This document shows, piece by piece, positions 56,201-64,000 of a DNA stretch of 64,000 bases. Every line of letters starts with the position of its first letter. Within the stretch, counting starts at the first letter, position 1. Location of the stretch: positions 26,582 through 90,581 of the forward strand of contig JAGCGK010000197.1 of the NCBI GenBank assembly GCA_017649645.1. The letters run 5' to 3'. The DNA is from Clostridiales bacterium (GTDB taxonomy: Bacteria > Bacillota > Clostridia > Saccharofermentanales > Saccharofermentanaceae). The position numbers and the translations under genes are program-made. The notes beneath the pieces are model-generated. The model had not been told where the DNA came from and made no database searches. It saw only the letters and a list, made by a program, of their open reading frames with translations.

Positions 56201-56653
56201 TTATTTAAATAAATCTTCTTCTTGTTTCTTGATGTCGTTAACGCGAACAGCGTGTCTCTCGCCTGCAAATTGCTCATCAAAGAAAGCATCAACCATGTTA
56301 AGGGCAACACCAAGTCCTACAACTCTTGCACCCATTGCAAGAACCTGACCGTCGTTATGCTGCCTGAGCATCCTTGCCATGAATTCGTTGTTGCAAAGAC
56401 CGCATCTTAAGCCCTTAAACTTATTTACTACGATGGAGATTCCGATACCTGTACCGCAGATAGCGATTCCTCTTTCAGCCTTTCCTTCCAAAACATCCTT
56501 AGCAAGTGCCTGACCGGCCTCAACATAGCTGAATGGTTCAGTGCCGCTGGTAGCACCCTCGACGATTACTTCGTAACCTTTCTTCTCGAGATGTTCCTTA
56601 ACCTTGATCTTAAGATCATAACCTGCATGATCTGATGAAATTACAACCTTCAT
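56201..56653 (-). CDS. rpiB: Ribose-5-phosphate isomerase B
   Basis: 150 residues from the ATG at 56653 (TGGAGGAG upstream). Interconverts ribose-5-phosphate and ribulose-5-phosphate. MKVVISSDHAGYDLK starts the family; the catalytic Cys is in ICGTGIGISIVVNKFKG, and NNEFMARMLRQHNDGQVLAMGARVVG completes the pattern. It lies 14 bp after proA. Galactose-6-phosphate isomerase LacB is the close alternative; single-gene context and length favour RpiB. Confidence 0.95.
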   Translation of the reverse strand: MKVVISSDHAGYDLKIKVKEHLEKKGYEVIVEGATSGTEPFSYVEAGQALAKDVLEGKAERGIAICGTGIGISIVVNKFKGLRCGLCNNEFMARMLRQHNDGQVLAMGARVVGLGVALNMVDAFFDEQFAGERHAVRVNDIKKQEEDLFK

Positions 56654-56667
56654 AACTCCTCCAAAAA

Positions 56668-57948
56668 TCAAATTTTATGATGTATGTGCTTAAATGTGCA
56701 CTTATTACTTGCGTAGTCACCGACGATATGACCGTTACCGAGAAGCTTGTACTTATATGAGATAAGGCCTTCAAGTCCTACAGGTCCCCTGGCGTGGAGC
56801 TTACTCGTACTTACACCTACCTCTGCACCGAATCCGAATCTGAATCCGTCAGAAAATCTCGTGGAACAGTTAACAAGACAGCAACCGGAGTCTACGGACA
56901 ATGTAAACTTCTCTGCTTTTGCATCATCAGTTGTGATAATGCAATCTGTGTGTCCTGAACCGTATCTGTTGATATGAGCGATCGCCTCGTCGATTCCGTC
57001 TACGATCTTAAGGGATACAGCATAATCAAGATACTCGTGATGCCACTCTGTTACCTTATCAAATCCGTATTCAGCGCTGATCTCATCATCACCGTGCATC
57101 TCGACATTTGCTTCTTTGAATGCCTCAACAAGTCTCGGGAGGAACTTATCCTTTATTTTTCTGTCGATAAGAACTGTCTCTGTTGCATTACATACCGCAA
57201 CATACTGAGTCTTTGCATCAACCACGATCTTAAGAGCCATATCAAGATCCGCATCTTCTGATACGTATGTATGGCATACACCGTCTGCATGACCCATAAC
57301 TGCGATCGTTGTGTTCTTCATGATATACTGAACAAAAGCATTGGAACCCCTAGGGATGATAAGATCGATATATTCGTTCAATCCGAGCATCTCAGTAACA
57401 TCCGATCTGGATGTGATGAGGCAAAGCCAACCTTCAGGAAGTCCTGAAGCTACGCCTGCATCATAAATAACCTTTGCAAGAACACCGTTGGTGTTGTTTG
57501 CTTCCGAACCGCCCTTAAGGAATACGGCATTACCGCTCTTAAGGCAGAGGCTCGCGATCTGAACGAGAGCGTCCGGGCGCGATTCGAAGATAACTCCGAT
57601 AACACCGATAGGACATGTAACTCTGTATAACTCAAGTCCGTCATCAAGAGTCGTATGAAGCTTGATCTTTCCAAGCGGATCTTCAAGCTTTATAAGACTT
57701 CTGATACCTGCAGTTACTTCGTCCAGTTTCTTGTCATCGAACTTAAGTCTCTTAAGAAGAGGCAGCGAAAGTCCTGTTTCCTCGGCTTTTGTAAGATCTT
57801 CGAGATTTGCATTGATAATGGCAACTTTATTTTTGATCAGTGCCTGTGCAATATTTTCCAGAGCAGTATTCTTAAGCTCCGAAGAAGTAGTAGCCAGGAT
57901 CCTTGATGCTTCCTTGGCTCTCTGTGCATTGATTGCTAGATCACTCAT
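56668..57948 (-). CDS. proA: Gamma-glutamyl phosphate reductase
   Basis: 426 residues from the ATG at 57948 (AGGAAG upstream). Reduces glutamyl-5-phosphate to glutamate-5-semialdehyde for proline. Signatures: GVIGVIFESRPDALVQIASLCLKSGN, KGGSEANNTN, the active-site Cys in YVAVCNATETVLID, and SGCCLVNCSTRFSDGFRFGFGAEVGVSTSKLHARGPVG. proB is not in the window. An extended -10 promoter (TGGTATAAT) lies upstream. Confidence 0.97.
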   Translation of the reverse strand: MSDLAINAQRAKEASRILATTSSELKNTALENIAQALIKNKVAIINANLEDLTKAEETGLSLPLLKRLKFDDKKLDEVTAGIRSLIKLEDPLGKIKLHTTLDDGLELYRVTCPIGVIGVIFESRPDALVQIASLCLKSGNAVFLKGGSEANNTNGVLAKVIYDAGVASGLPEGWLCLITSRSDVTEMLGLNEYIDLIIPRGSNAFVQYIMKNTTIAVMGHADGVCHTYVSEDADLDMALKIVVDAKTQYVAVCNATETVLIDRKIKDKFLPRLVEAFKEANVEMHGDDEISAEYGFDKVTEWHHEYLDYAVSLKIVDGIDEAIAHINRYGSGHTDCIITTDDAKAEKFTLSVDSGCCLVNCSTRFSDGFRFGFGAEVGVSTSKLHARGPVGLEGLISYKYKLLGNGHIVGDYASNKCTFKHIHHKI

Positions 57949-57976
57949 ATGACACTTCCTCATTAGGTTTTTAATG

Positions 57977-57985
57977 ATTATACCA
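57977..57985 (-). promoter_or_regulatory. Extended -10 promoter of proA
   Basis: Minus strand TGGTATAAT, an extended -10 (TGnTATAAT), about 29 bp before the proA start. The -35 region is poor, as is usual for this class. Confidence 0.6.
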
Positions 57986-58142
57986 AAGGCTTCACTAATT
58001 TACGTAATATATTTGTAATTTTGGAAGGTTTTTTTGGTCTTTTTCGAAAAGAAACGATGTGGGCATCACCCGTTTGTACAAAATATACAAAGAAGTCCCG
58101 ATTATGTAGTTTTTGAGTCAACATTGCGACAATACAGACACA

Positions 58143-58177
58143 TTATCCACAATCAAAAATGTGGATAATGTGGATAA
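58143..58177. promoter_or_regulatory. Cluster of three perfect DnaA boxes
   Basis: TTATCCACA (58143-58151, plus), TGTGGATAA (58160-58168, minus) and TGTGGATAA (58169-58177, minus): three exact 9-mer DnaA boxes within 35 bp, the last two abutting. The 540-bp intergenic region holds no gene before 58489. It could be an origin-related element or a DnaA-titrating/regulatory site. Confidence 0.72.
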
Positions 58178-58351
58178 CTTCGTTGATAACTCTAAGACAA
58201 CTATTCTATTTTTGGATGCTGGTCAAAGCCTTGAAACAAGGGCATTTCAAAAAACACTTGACTTTTTTCTCAAAACAATTACGAGAATGTTACAGAAATG
58301 TTAACGCGAATTATAAGGCTTTACGGCAGAAAAGAACAAAATTTCTCAAAC

Positions 58352-58378
58352 TTTGTGTCCACCACTCGCGGACACAAA
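58352..58378. repeat. Perfect 9-bp inverted repeat
   Basis: TTTGTGTCC and GGACACAAA with a 9-bp spacer, upstream of the methyltransferase promoter; candidate operator or hairpin. Confidence 0.5.
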
Positions 58379-58407
58379 AAACTCATTTTCGACATGCATA
58401 CTACAAT

Positions 58408-58424
58408 ATCGCGCATTTCGCGAT
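58408..58424. repeat. ATCGCG-CATTT-CGCGAT palindrome
   Basis: Perfect 6-bp arms with 5-bp spacer, ending 5 bp before the -35 of the methyltransferase promoter; a candidate operator. Confidence 0.45.
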
Positions 58425-58429
58425 TGACC

Positions 58430-58458
58430 TTGCTAGAAACCTTCTTCTGGCTTATAAT
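58430..58458 (+). promoter_or_regulatory. Promoter of the RlmL-like gene
   Basis: TTGCTA (58430-58435), 17-bp spacer, TATAAT (58453-58458). It lies 30 bp before the ATG at 58489. Confidence 0.7.
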
Positions 58459-58488
58459 CTCGTTACTGTTTTAAAGGAAAAATATACT

Positions 58489-59694
58489 ATGAAAATCATT
58501 ATTACCGCACTTTTCGGATTGGAAAGCCTTGTTAAGGAAGATCTCCTTTCTATCGGCTATCAGAAAGAAAACATTACCGTAACTGACGGAGTTGTTACTT
58601 TGGATGTGGATGAGAAAAATCTGGCATCTGATGTTGCTGCGGTAAATATGTGGGTCAGACGCGGCGAGCGTGTCTTTTTCGAGGTCGGAACATTCAAGGC
58701 CGAGACATTTGACGAATTCTTTGAAGGAACCGCCAAACTTGACTGGAACGAGTTCATCCCAAAAGATTATGTTTTCATCGTCAACGGTTTTTCCAGAAAA
58801 TCCAAATTATTCGGCATCAGCGCCTGCCAGAGCCTATCGAAAAAGGCTATCGTTAAAAGTCTTCTGTCTTCAAGAGGACTTCCAGAAGGCGCTTCTGTTA
58901 ACGAAGACAGAACAAAAGGTGAAGTTCGCATTCAGTTCGGTATCGTCGAAGATCAGGTTCGTTTCATGATAGATACTTCAGGCGACGGTCTTCATAAGCG
59001 AGGATACCGTCCGCTGACCCACGAAGCTCCTATTAAAGAGACTTTGGCAGCCGGAATGATCTCACTTGCCCACTATAAGCCTTTTGATATCGAAGCTTTG
59101 GTGGACCCGTTCTGCGGAAGCGGAACTATTCTTATCGAAGCTGTCTTGATGGCTCTTAACATAGCTCCGGGCAAGAACAGGCATTTTTCTTATGAGACTC
59201 TTCCCTACATCGGTCCTAAAGCCTACGATATGGCTCGTGAAGAAGCCCTGAGCCTTGAAAACAGTGACCCGATCGATGACATATTCTATTTCGGATCCGA
59301 TATCGATCCAAAAGCGGTCTCAAATGCCCGTCAGAACGCTAAAAACGCCGGTGTTGAATCATTCATAAGATTTGATGTTGCCGACGCCAAGGACAGGACT
59401 ATCGAAGCACTTAATAAGCTTACATCCTTTGACCGTCACCTGATCATAACAAATCCGCCTTACGGCAACCGACTTCTTACACAGGAAGAAGCCGATAAGA
59501 TCTACAAGATGATAGGTTTTAACTATCTGACAAAAAAAGGACTTTGCAAGAAAGGCGTCAGGCTCTCGGTCATAACTCCTGACGATTCCTTCGAAAAAGC
59601 CAACAGAGCTAAGGCAGACAAGCGAGTTAAACTTTATAACGGCAACACAAAGTGCCAGTTGAACAATTATTTCAAACTTGATAAGAGTCTATGA
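58489..59694 (+). CDS. THUMP-domain rRNA (guanine-N2) methyltransferase, RlmL-type
   Basis: 401 residues from the ATG at 58489; AAAGGA lies 10 nt upstream. The open frame continues 110 codons further, through the promoter, repeats and DnaA boxes, and that part is not coding. N-terminal THUMP region (residues about 1-160, MKIIITALFGLESLVKEDLLS...). C-terminal SAM-dependent methyltransferase: DPFCGSGTILIEAVLMA (SAM loop), FYFGSDIDPKAVSNARQNA, and catalytic motif ITNPPYGNRL. Members methylate 23S rRNA guanines, e.g. G2445. The exact target is uncertain. Confidence 0.93.
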   Translation: MKIIITALFGLESLVKEDLLSIGYQKENITVTDGVVTLDVDEKNLASDVAAVNMWVRRGERVFFEVGTFKAETFDEFFEGTAKLDWNEFIPKDYVFIVNGFSRKSKLFGISACQSLSKKAIVKSLLSSRGLPEGASVNEDRTKGEVRIQFGIVEDQVRFMIDTSGDGLHKRGYRPLTHEAPIKETLAAGMISLAHYKPFDIEALVDPFCGSGTILIEAVLMALNIAPGKNRHFSYETLPYIGPKAYDMAREEALSLENSDPIDDIFYFGSDIDPKAVSNARQNAKNAGVESFIRFDVADAKDRTIEALNKLTSFDRHLIITNPPYGNRLLTQEEADKIYKMIGFNYLTKKGLCKKGVRLSVITPDDSFEKANRAKADKRVKLYNGNTKCQLNNYFKLDKSL

Positions 59695-59700
59695 TAAAAA

Positions 59701-59732
59701 AAACCTCAAAGCGAATGTTCGCTTTGAGGTTT
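59701..59732. terminator. Bidirectional intrinsic terminator
   Basis: AAACCTCAAAGCGAA / TTCGCTTTGAGGTTT, perfect 15-bp arms with a 2-nt loop, between the convergent methyltransferase and lipoprotein genes. Confidence 0.9.
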
Positions 59733-59776
59733 CTTATTAGACTCATTTCGTTTTTCCCGTTTATTGTAAAAGCCTA

Positions 59777-60511
59777 TTATCCTACAGGTGTAACGGATTC
59801 ATCCCATTCATAATGATTTACGATTTTCAGAAGTTCAGTCTCCGGATCATAAGTGATAACCGCATCAGACGGACATTGAGTGTTTCGATTATCCTTATAT
59901 GTAATGATGCCGTCTGCTTCACTTACCTTGTCATAACCGATCTGATCTATGATCTCCTGAGAAGCTAAATAGCAATCGATACTGTCGTATGATGATTTTC
60001 CTTCTTTCCAGGCGTCTATTCCGTTGTAAAGATAAGCAACTGCCAGATTTTGGTCATCAAAGAAACCTTCACCATAAAGGACCTTTGCGTTCTCCTCAGC
60101 GGTAGTCAGGGTATAACCATCATCAAGAAGTTTCTGAGCTTCAGCCTTAAGGATCTCATTGGTTATTTCATCCGCAGATTCGACCATTTTAAGTTCCGGA
60201 TAATCAGTTGATGTATAGAATGCATCGTAGTCATAGAATTTCATATAGTTCTCATCAATTTCGATGTTCTGATCAGGAACCCACTCTGAATAATCGAAAG
60301 TAACAAAAGCACTGTCATCGTCTTCAGGATCAGCAACATCTTCGGTTTCCTCTTCTTTATCTTCCTCTTCTGTAGTTTCGGTTGTTGTTGTTTCAGCTGT
60401 TGTATCCTTAGTGCCCTCAGTTTCCTTAGCTTCAGCCTTGTTACATGCACCGATGAGCATAATAAGAGCCAAGATCGGTACAAGCATTTTTAATGTTTTT
60501 CTCAGTTTCAT
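59777..60511 (-). CDS. Lipoprotein with Thr/Glu-rich stalk, function unknown
   Basis: 244 residues. Lipobox LIGAC (MKLRKTLKMLVPILALIMLIGAC), then a linker of TTAETTTTETTEEEDKEEETED (about residues 36-58). A domain of about 170 residues follows (YMKFYDYDAFYTSTDYPELKMVESADEITNEILKAEAQKLLDDGYTLTTAEENAK...). The fold is not recognised. GGAGG precedes the ATG. Similar in design to the lipoproteins at 21895 and 29173. Confidence 0.8.
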   Translation of the reverse strand: MKLRKTLKMLVPILALIMLIGACNKAEAKETEGTKDTTAETTTTETTEEEDKEEETEDVADPEDDDSAFVTFDYSEWVPDQNIEIDENYMKFYDYDAFYTSTDYPELKMVESADEITNEILKAEAQKLLDDGYTLTTAEENAKVLYGEGFFDDQNLAVAYLYNGIDAWKEGKSSYDSIDCYLASQEIIDQIGYDKVSEADGIITYKDNRNTQCPSDAVITYDPETELLKIVNHYEWDESVTPVG

Positions 60512-60616
60512 TTTTTTCCTCCGAAAAGTTTTCTTGTCGTTTTACCGACATTTATTTGACGAAGTGTTTTCTTATCCTGTTGCAATATTTTTTCTTTGCC
60601 ACACTTTTACCGCATA

Positions 60617-60646
60617 TTAAAAGGGCACCCTATAACAGGTGCCCTT
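60617..60646 (-). terminator. Intrinsic terminator of the wall hydrolase gene
   Basis: Minus strand AAGGGCACC...GGTGCCCTT followed by TTTTAATATG, 26 bp after the stop of the 60672 gene. Confidence 0.85.
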
Positions 60647-60671
60647 AGAAAACGCAAAAGTCGCAGACTTT

Positions 60672-63218
60672 TTAAGCTTTAAATGATGCTGTCGGCTTAA
60701 TACCTGCTGCTACACAAAGTCCCTCAAATTCCTTCGAAGAAACAAATCCGTTGAATACAGATTCTCTTGTAGCACCGTTATTGAGTTCTTTTACCCAGAA
60801 CGCCTTACCGTCTGCCTCTGAATCACGATCAAGGAAGATCTTGTACATTACTTCGACAAATTCCTCATTGCTGAGATTCTTGTTGGAAAGCTCAGGGCTG
60901 AAGATAAATCCGTAAGATACGTCTCTACCGTTTGAACCGTTCTTAAGTTCACCAACCCAGAAATTAAATCCGTCCGGATCAGGATCTCTGGACAACGCCA
61001 AAGTATAAAGTCTTGTAATGAAGCCTTCTGCCTTTGCCTGATCGAAAGCAAGGTTATAAGTCGAATTGCTGGAATACGTTGTCTTCTTAACCTTATATGT
61101 ATCACAAAGCTTGTTGAACTCAGTAGAATTAAGGAATCCTGCGAGTACAAACTGTCTGGAGAAGTGCTCTTTCTGGAGCTGATCAAGCCAGTACTGAAGT
61201 CCCTCAGGTTCAGCCTCTCTTCCGAGACATGTAGTGTAAAGTCTCTTAACGAATTCTTCGTCTGACAGGTTCAATCCCTGGAACTCTGCACTGTTATAGA
61301 ACTGAGCAGCAACATCTTGACCTGAATCTGTCTGAGTAGCAAGCTGGTTGATCCAGAATCTCAATCCGCCGATATCATATTCTCTTCCCATGAAGCCCGT
61401 ATAGAGTCTTTCAACAAAAGGCTTGATAGTCTTAAGATTTACATCGACCTTATCTGTATCGACATATGTTCCAGCATCTACACTGTAGAGATTGAAGAAG
61501 TCATGACATTCCTTACTTGCAGAGATGATCTGATAAGGATAAAGGATGCTATAACCCTCACTCATAAGACCCTGGTAGTACTTCAATCCGTCTGCATCAG
61601 GATCACGGTTGAGGAGTACCTGATATACGAGTTTGATCTGATCATCTGTAGAGAGATTTCTCTTCTGATACTCAGACTTATCAAACAATGTAGCGATTAC
61701 TGCTACAGGATCTTTTCCGTCAGCTACCTGCTTATTGAGAGCGTTGAGTTCATCATTTGATGGTTTTCTTCCGATGATAAGCTCATGAGCACGGAAAAGA
61801 AGCTCGTTTGCTGCATTCTCCTTTGTAGGGAGCGGACAAGCCTCAGAAGGCATATCCTTATAAACAGGAATGATGAATGTAAGCTCTGCATTTACGAGAC
61901 CTGATTTATCGTAAGCACCGAACATCCTCTTTGCTTCTGCGGTTGCAGACGTTGTAGCTGTCATGTACTGGTGATAACAAGTCTTTGTTGCAGACTTAGG
62001 AGATACATTAAATCTCATGAAATAGATAGTGTTCTGACCCTTTGATACGTAGAAATCACTGATCCATCTGGCACCACCGATAATGGAGTCACCCTGTGTA
62101 TCCCACGGGATCAAATACTGCTTGTTATAAGCAGAATCCTTAACGCCGTTACCGAACTGAGCGAATTTAAGTCCGACATAAGCGGAATTAGTAGCATCTG
62201 AATAAGCACCGATATTGTAGAAGTTATAGAAACCGGAAGCTCCGTTTGAAGATGTACTTCCGTTGGATCCAACCTCCTGAACTGATCTTGCAGCGAGGAA
62301 GATCGGGTTAACGGATGACTCATAACCTGCAATAGTAAAGAGCTTGCAGTATTCAAGTGTAGAATCAGCATACTTACCGGAAGCGTTATTCATAAATGTG
62401 CCTGCAAGTACTTTTGAAACGTACTGATCAGGGTTGGTAGGAATAGCTGAATTTCCGTATGAAAGATCGAGGAACTGGAAGATTCCGTCATCATTAAGGT
62501 TGTTTCTAGGATCAAGATAATATGCAACCAAAGGTCTTGAAGCGTTTACCCAGTTAGGTGAATCGATAACCTTATATGTGTTAGTTGCAGGATCATAAGC
62601 ATCGGATGCCTTAGACTTCCAAGAATTATCAGCTGTATTCTGAACAAGAGAACAACCGCTTCTTGTCTCAAGGTTCAATACTTCGGTCCAATCCTTAGGA
62701 CATGTCTCTGCAATAAATTTCCACTTAGGGTGCTTCTCGTGAAGAGCTCTAAGTGAAGCTTTATAGCTTTCAGGGAAATCCTTGATCTGCTCTTCAAAAC
62801 TCTTATCTGTATTTGTCGGAGTCGGAGTAGCAGTTGCTGTTGGTGTCGGAGATGCTGTAGTTGTATTCGTATTTGAGATCTTTACGAAAGATTCTGCTAT
62901 ATAGCCCGAATACTCCGTATTATTAACGGTGACCTTGATCTTACACCATTTGGAAGAACCTGACGTATCTCCTGATTTAGCACTGACCGTATCTTCTACC
63001 TTAAGCTTTGTGGCATTAGGAATAGAAACAACGATGTCAGACTTTGTAGTCGGTTCTTTTCGAACATTTACCGTGGAAGTGACATTAACGACTTCACCAT
63101 CCTTGGTATCAGCACGGAGTGTTGAATTAGGGGCGATAAACACAACCGTGGAGAGTATCAGAAGCAAACTACACAATATCAGTGTAGCCTGTCTGATTGC
63201 ATTAGACTTTCTGGACAT
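60672..63218 (-). CDS. Secreted SH3/glucosaminidase-like wall hydrolase with DUF4214 repeats
   Basis: About 848 residues from the ATG at 63218 (AAAGGA 8 nt upstream). Signal peptide ending about residue 36, then an SH3b domain (VNVTSTVNVRKEPTTKSDIVVSIPNATKL..., residues about 42-120), a TATPTPT-type linker, and a catalytic region (about 160-470) with AYYLDPRNNLNDDGIFQFLDL and ARSVQEVGSNGSTSSNGASGFYNFYNIGA. The Glu in QEVG is the likely catalytic acid of the N-acetylglucosaminidase-like fold. About 380 C-terminal residues are DUF4214 half-repeats (e.g. RLYTGFMGREYDIGGLRFWINQL). Probably a peptidoglycan hydrolase held at the surface by DUF4214. Monocistronic. Confidence 0.9.
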   Translation of the reverse strand: MSRKSNAIRQATLILCSLLLILSTVVFIAPNSTLRADTKDGEVVNVTSTVNVRKEPTTKSDIVVSIPNATKLKVEDTVSAKSGDTSGSSKWCKIKVTVNNTEYSGYIAESFVKISNTNTTTASPTPTATATPTPTNTDKSFEEQIKDFPESYKASLRALHEKHPKWKFIAETCPKDWTEVLNLETRSGCSLVQNTADNSWKSKASDAYDPATNTYKVIDSPNWVNASRPLVAYYLDPRNNLNDDGIFQFLDLSYGNSAIPTNPDQYVSKVLAGTFMNNASGKYADSTLEYCKLFTIAGYESSVNPIFLAARSVQEVGSNGSTSSNGASGFYNFYNIGAYSDATNSAYVGLKFAQFGNGVKDSAYNKQYLIPWDTQGDSIIGGARWISDFYVSKGQNTIYFMRFNVSPKSATKTCYHQYMTATTSATAEAKRMFGAYDKSGLVNAELTFIIPVYKDMPSEACPLPTKENAANELLFRAHELIIGRKPSNDELNALNKQVADGKDPVAVIATLFDKSEYQKRNLSTDDQIKLVYQVLLNRDPDADGLKYYQGLMSEGYSILYPYQIISASKECHDFFNLYSVDAGTYVDTDKVDVNLKTIKPFVERLYTGFMGREYDIGGLRFWINQLATQTDSGQDVAAQFYNSAEFQGLNLSDEEFVKRLYTTCLGREAEPEGLQYWLDQLQKEHFSRQFVLAGFLNSTEFNKLCDTYKVKKTTYSSNSTYNLAFDQAKAEGFITRLYTLALSRDPDPDGFNFWVGELKNGSNGRDVSYGFIFSPELSNKNLSNEEFVEVMYKIFLDRDSEADGKAFWVKELNNGATRESVFNGFVSSKEFEGLCVAAGIKPTASFKA

Positions 63219-63336
63219 GAGTAATTTCCTTTCATATTTGCTTCCATAATAATCACGATTAACTAAATAATATTGTTGCATTCTTTTAAAAATATTCAAC
63301 CGTTATGGTATCCTTTTATCGAAAGGTGGGATATTT

Positions 63337-63597
63337 ATGCAACAAAGAGTCGCTGTCATCGGCGTTATCGTCGAAAACAAATCATCCATAGATGAACTGA
63401 ATCACATCATTTCCGAGTATTCTGAATACATTGTAGGAAGAATGGGAATTCCTTATCACAAAAGAGGAATAAGCATTATCTGCCTTTCTGTTGATGCACC
63501 TCAGGATAAGATAAGTGCTTTATCAGGAAAGATCGGAAAACTTGAAGGAATATCGGCAAAAACTGCTTATTCCAACGCCGTTTTCGAAGACGTTTGA
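63337..63597 (+). CDS. TM1266-family regulator of the iron-only hydrogenase system
   Basis: 86 residues. ACT-like ferredoxin fold protein (QRVAVIGVIVENKSSIDELNHIISEYSEYIVGRMGIPYHKRGISIICLSVDAPQDKISALSGKIGKLEGISAKTAYS). GRMGIPY and the C-terminal GKLEGI...KTAYS are typical. It is encoded with [FeFe]-hydrogenase maturation genes in many anaerobes, and its presence just before hydG supports both calls. AAGGTGGG precedes the ATG. The role is inferred from context. Confidence 0.9.
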   Translation: MQQRVAVIGVIVENKSSIDELNHIISEYSEYIVGRMGIPYHKRGISIICLSVDAPQDKISALSGKIGKLEGISAKTAYSNAVFEDV

Positions 63598-63622
63598 TTA
63601 TTTTATATAAATATGTTATAAC
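63594..63622 (+). promoter_or_regulatory. Promoter of hydG
   Basis: TTGATT (63594-63599), 17-bp spacer, TATAAC (63617-63622); overlaps the stop codon of the preceding regulator gene. Confidence 0.6.
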
Positions 63623-63676
63623 CTTTTCGACTAAAGAGAAAGAACGGTTCTGACTCTGAAGAAAGGATAATTGAAT

Positions 63677-64000
63677 ATGTACGATCCAAAATCGCTGAAG
63701 GCTGAAGACTTCATCAATCACGAGGAGATCTTAGAGACCCTTGATTATGCTGAGGCCAACAAAAATAATCTAGAATTAGTTGATTCCATATTAAAGAAGG
63801 CAGAAGAGAGAAAAGGCTTGTCACACCGTGATGCGTCTGTTCTTTTGGCATGTGAGGACGAAGAGCGTGTACAGAAGATGTATGCTCTCGCCGAGCAGTT
63901 CAAAAAAGACTTCTACGGCAACAGGATCGTACTCTTTGCTCCGTTATATCTTTCAAACTACTGTGTTAACGGCTGTGTATACTGCCCTTACCACATGAAG
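63677..64000 (+). CDS. hydG: [FeFe] hydrogenase H-cluster radical SAM maturase HydG (5' part)
   Basis: First 108 codons; the gene runs off the right edge. HydG makes the CO and CN ligands of the H-cluster from tyrosine. The N-terminal helical region is followed by KGLSHRDASVLLACEDEERVQKMYALAEQFKKDFYGNRIVLFAPLYLSNYC. The radical SAM triad CVNGCVYC (CxxxCxxC) is then visible, confirming HydG over ThiH by context and the FAPLYLSNYC segment. AAAGGA precedes the ATG. With the regulator it starts a hydrogenase-maturation locus that continues beyond the window. Confidence 0.95.
   Translation, partial: MYDPKSLKAEDFINHEEILETLDYAEANKNNLELVDSILKKAEERKGLSHRDASVLLACEDEERVQKMYALAEQFKKDFYGNRIVLFAPLYLSNYCVNGCVYCPYHMK

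Noticed and set aside
58113-58304. 63-residue plus-strand frame across the DnaA boxes
   Set aside because: Its NVDNVDNFVDN stretch is just the translation of the DnaA boxes; there is no ribosome-binding site or recognisable product.
58159-58488. 110-codon N-terminal extension of the methyltransferase frame
   Set aside because: It covers the promoter, inverted repeats and DnaA boxes; the protein family starts at the ATG at 58489, which follows a TATAAT box and a ribosome-binding site.

Overview
The window looks like a chromosomal segment of a low-to-moderate GC, Gram-positive anaerobe of the class Clostridia (Bacillota). Signs of this are Shine-Dalgarno sequences close to GGAGG, a T-box and a SAM-I riboswitch, many intrinsic terminators, meso-diaminopimelate dehydrogenase, the start of an [FeFe]-hydrogenase maturation locus, and a family of secreted DUF4214 proteins. 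Genus and species cannot be read from the sequence. No rRNA, tRNA, CRISPR array, phage or insertion sequence was seen.

Layout. 0-8 kb: tail of an SPFH/prohibitin-like gene, citrate synthase, then three large secreted DUF4214 proteins, two of them tandem paralogues with a transglutaminase-like domain. 7.8-15.6 kb: one tightly coupled minus-strand operon, leuC-leuD-leuB-ppx-ppk-galM. 15.6-24.8 kb: GH51 arabinofuranosidase, MATE exporter, ABC-F protein with a coupled membrane protein, a Thr/Glu-rich lipoprotein, and a sodium:solute symporter behind a T-box leader. 24.8-36.2 kb: mixed-strand accessory genes (degenerate metallopeptidase lipoprotein, cytidylate-kinase-like protein, Mbeg1-like hydrolase, ddh, lipoproteins, an LTA-synthase-like enzyme after a DUF4214 polysaccharide deacetylase, and a ferredoxin-type aldo/keto reductase). 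36.2-43.7 kb: DUF4037/TPR pair, comF, recD2, a LytTR regulator with a membrane partner, and metK under a SAM-I riboswitch. 43.8-48.8 kb: a compact Tad-type pilus/secretion locus (CpaE-like, CpaF, fused TadB-TadC, a 54-residue Flp pilin) ending in a DUF6382/FHA gene. 48.8-58 kb: the complete F-type ATP synthase operon behind upp, rpiB and proA. 58-64 kb: a 540-bp intergenic region with three perfect DnaA boxes, an RlmL-like methyltransferase, a lipoprotein, a large SH3/glucosaminidase/DUF4214 wall hydrolase, and the TM1266-family regulator with the 5' end of hydG.

The most striking observation is in the ATP synthase operon. There is no separate delta-subunit gene. The C-terminal domain of delta alone (about 75 residues) is fused through a linker of roughly 70 residues to the N-terminus of the alpha subunit. 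This implies a re-wired peripheral stalk. Other points worth checking are an intrinsic-terminator-like hairpin inside the 5' coding region of the LTA-synthase-like gene, the minimal Tad locus, direct repeats ahead of the LytTR gene spaced two helical turns apart, and a recurrent TTTTCGAAAA palindrome.

The genes point to a cell that invests heavily in its surface (DUF4214 proteins, wall hydrolase, LTA-like polymer synthesis, Tad pili, lipoproteins). It makes leucine, proline and diaminopimelate, uses arabinose-containing plant polysaccharide, and has fermentative hydrogen metabolism.
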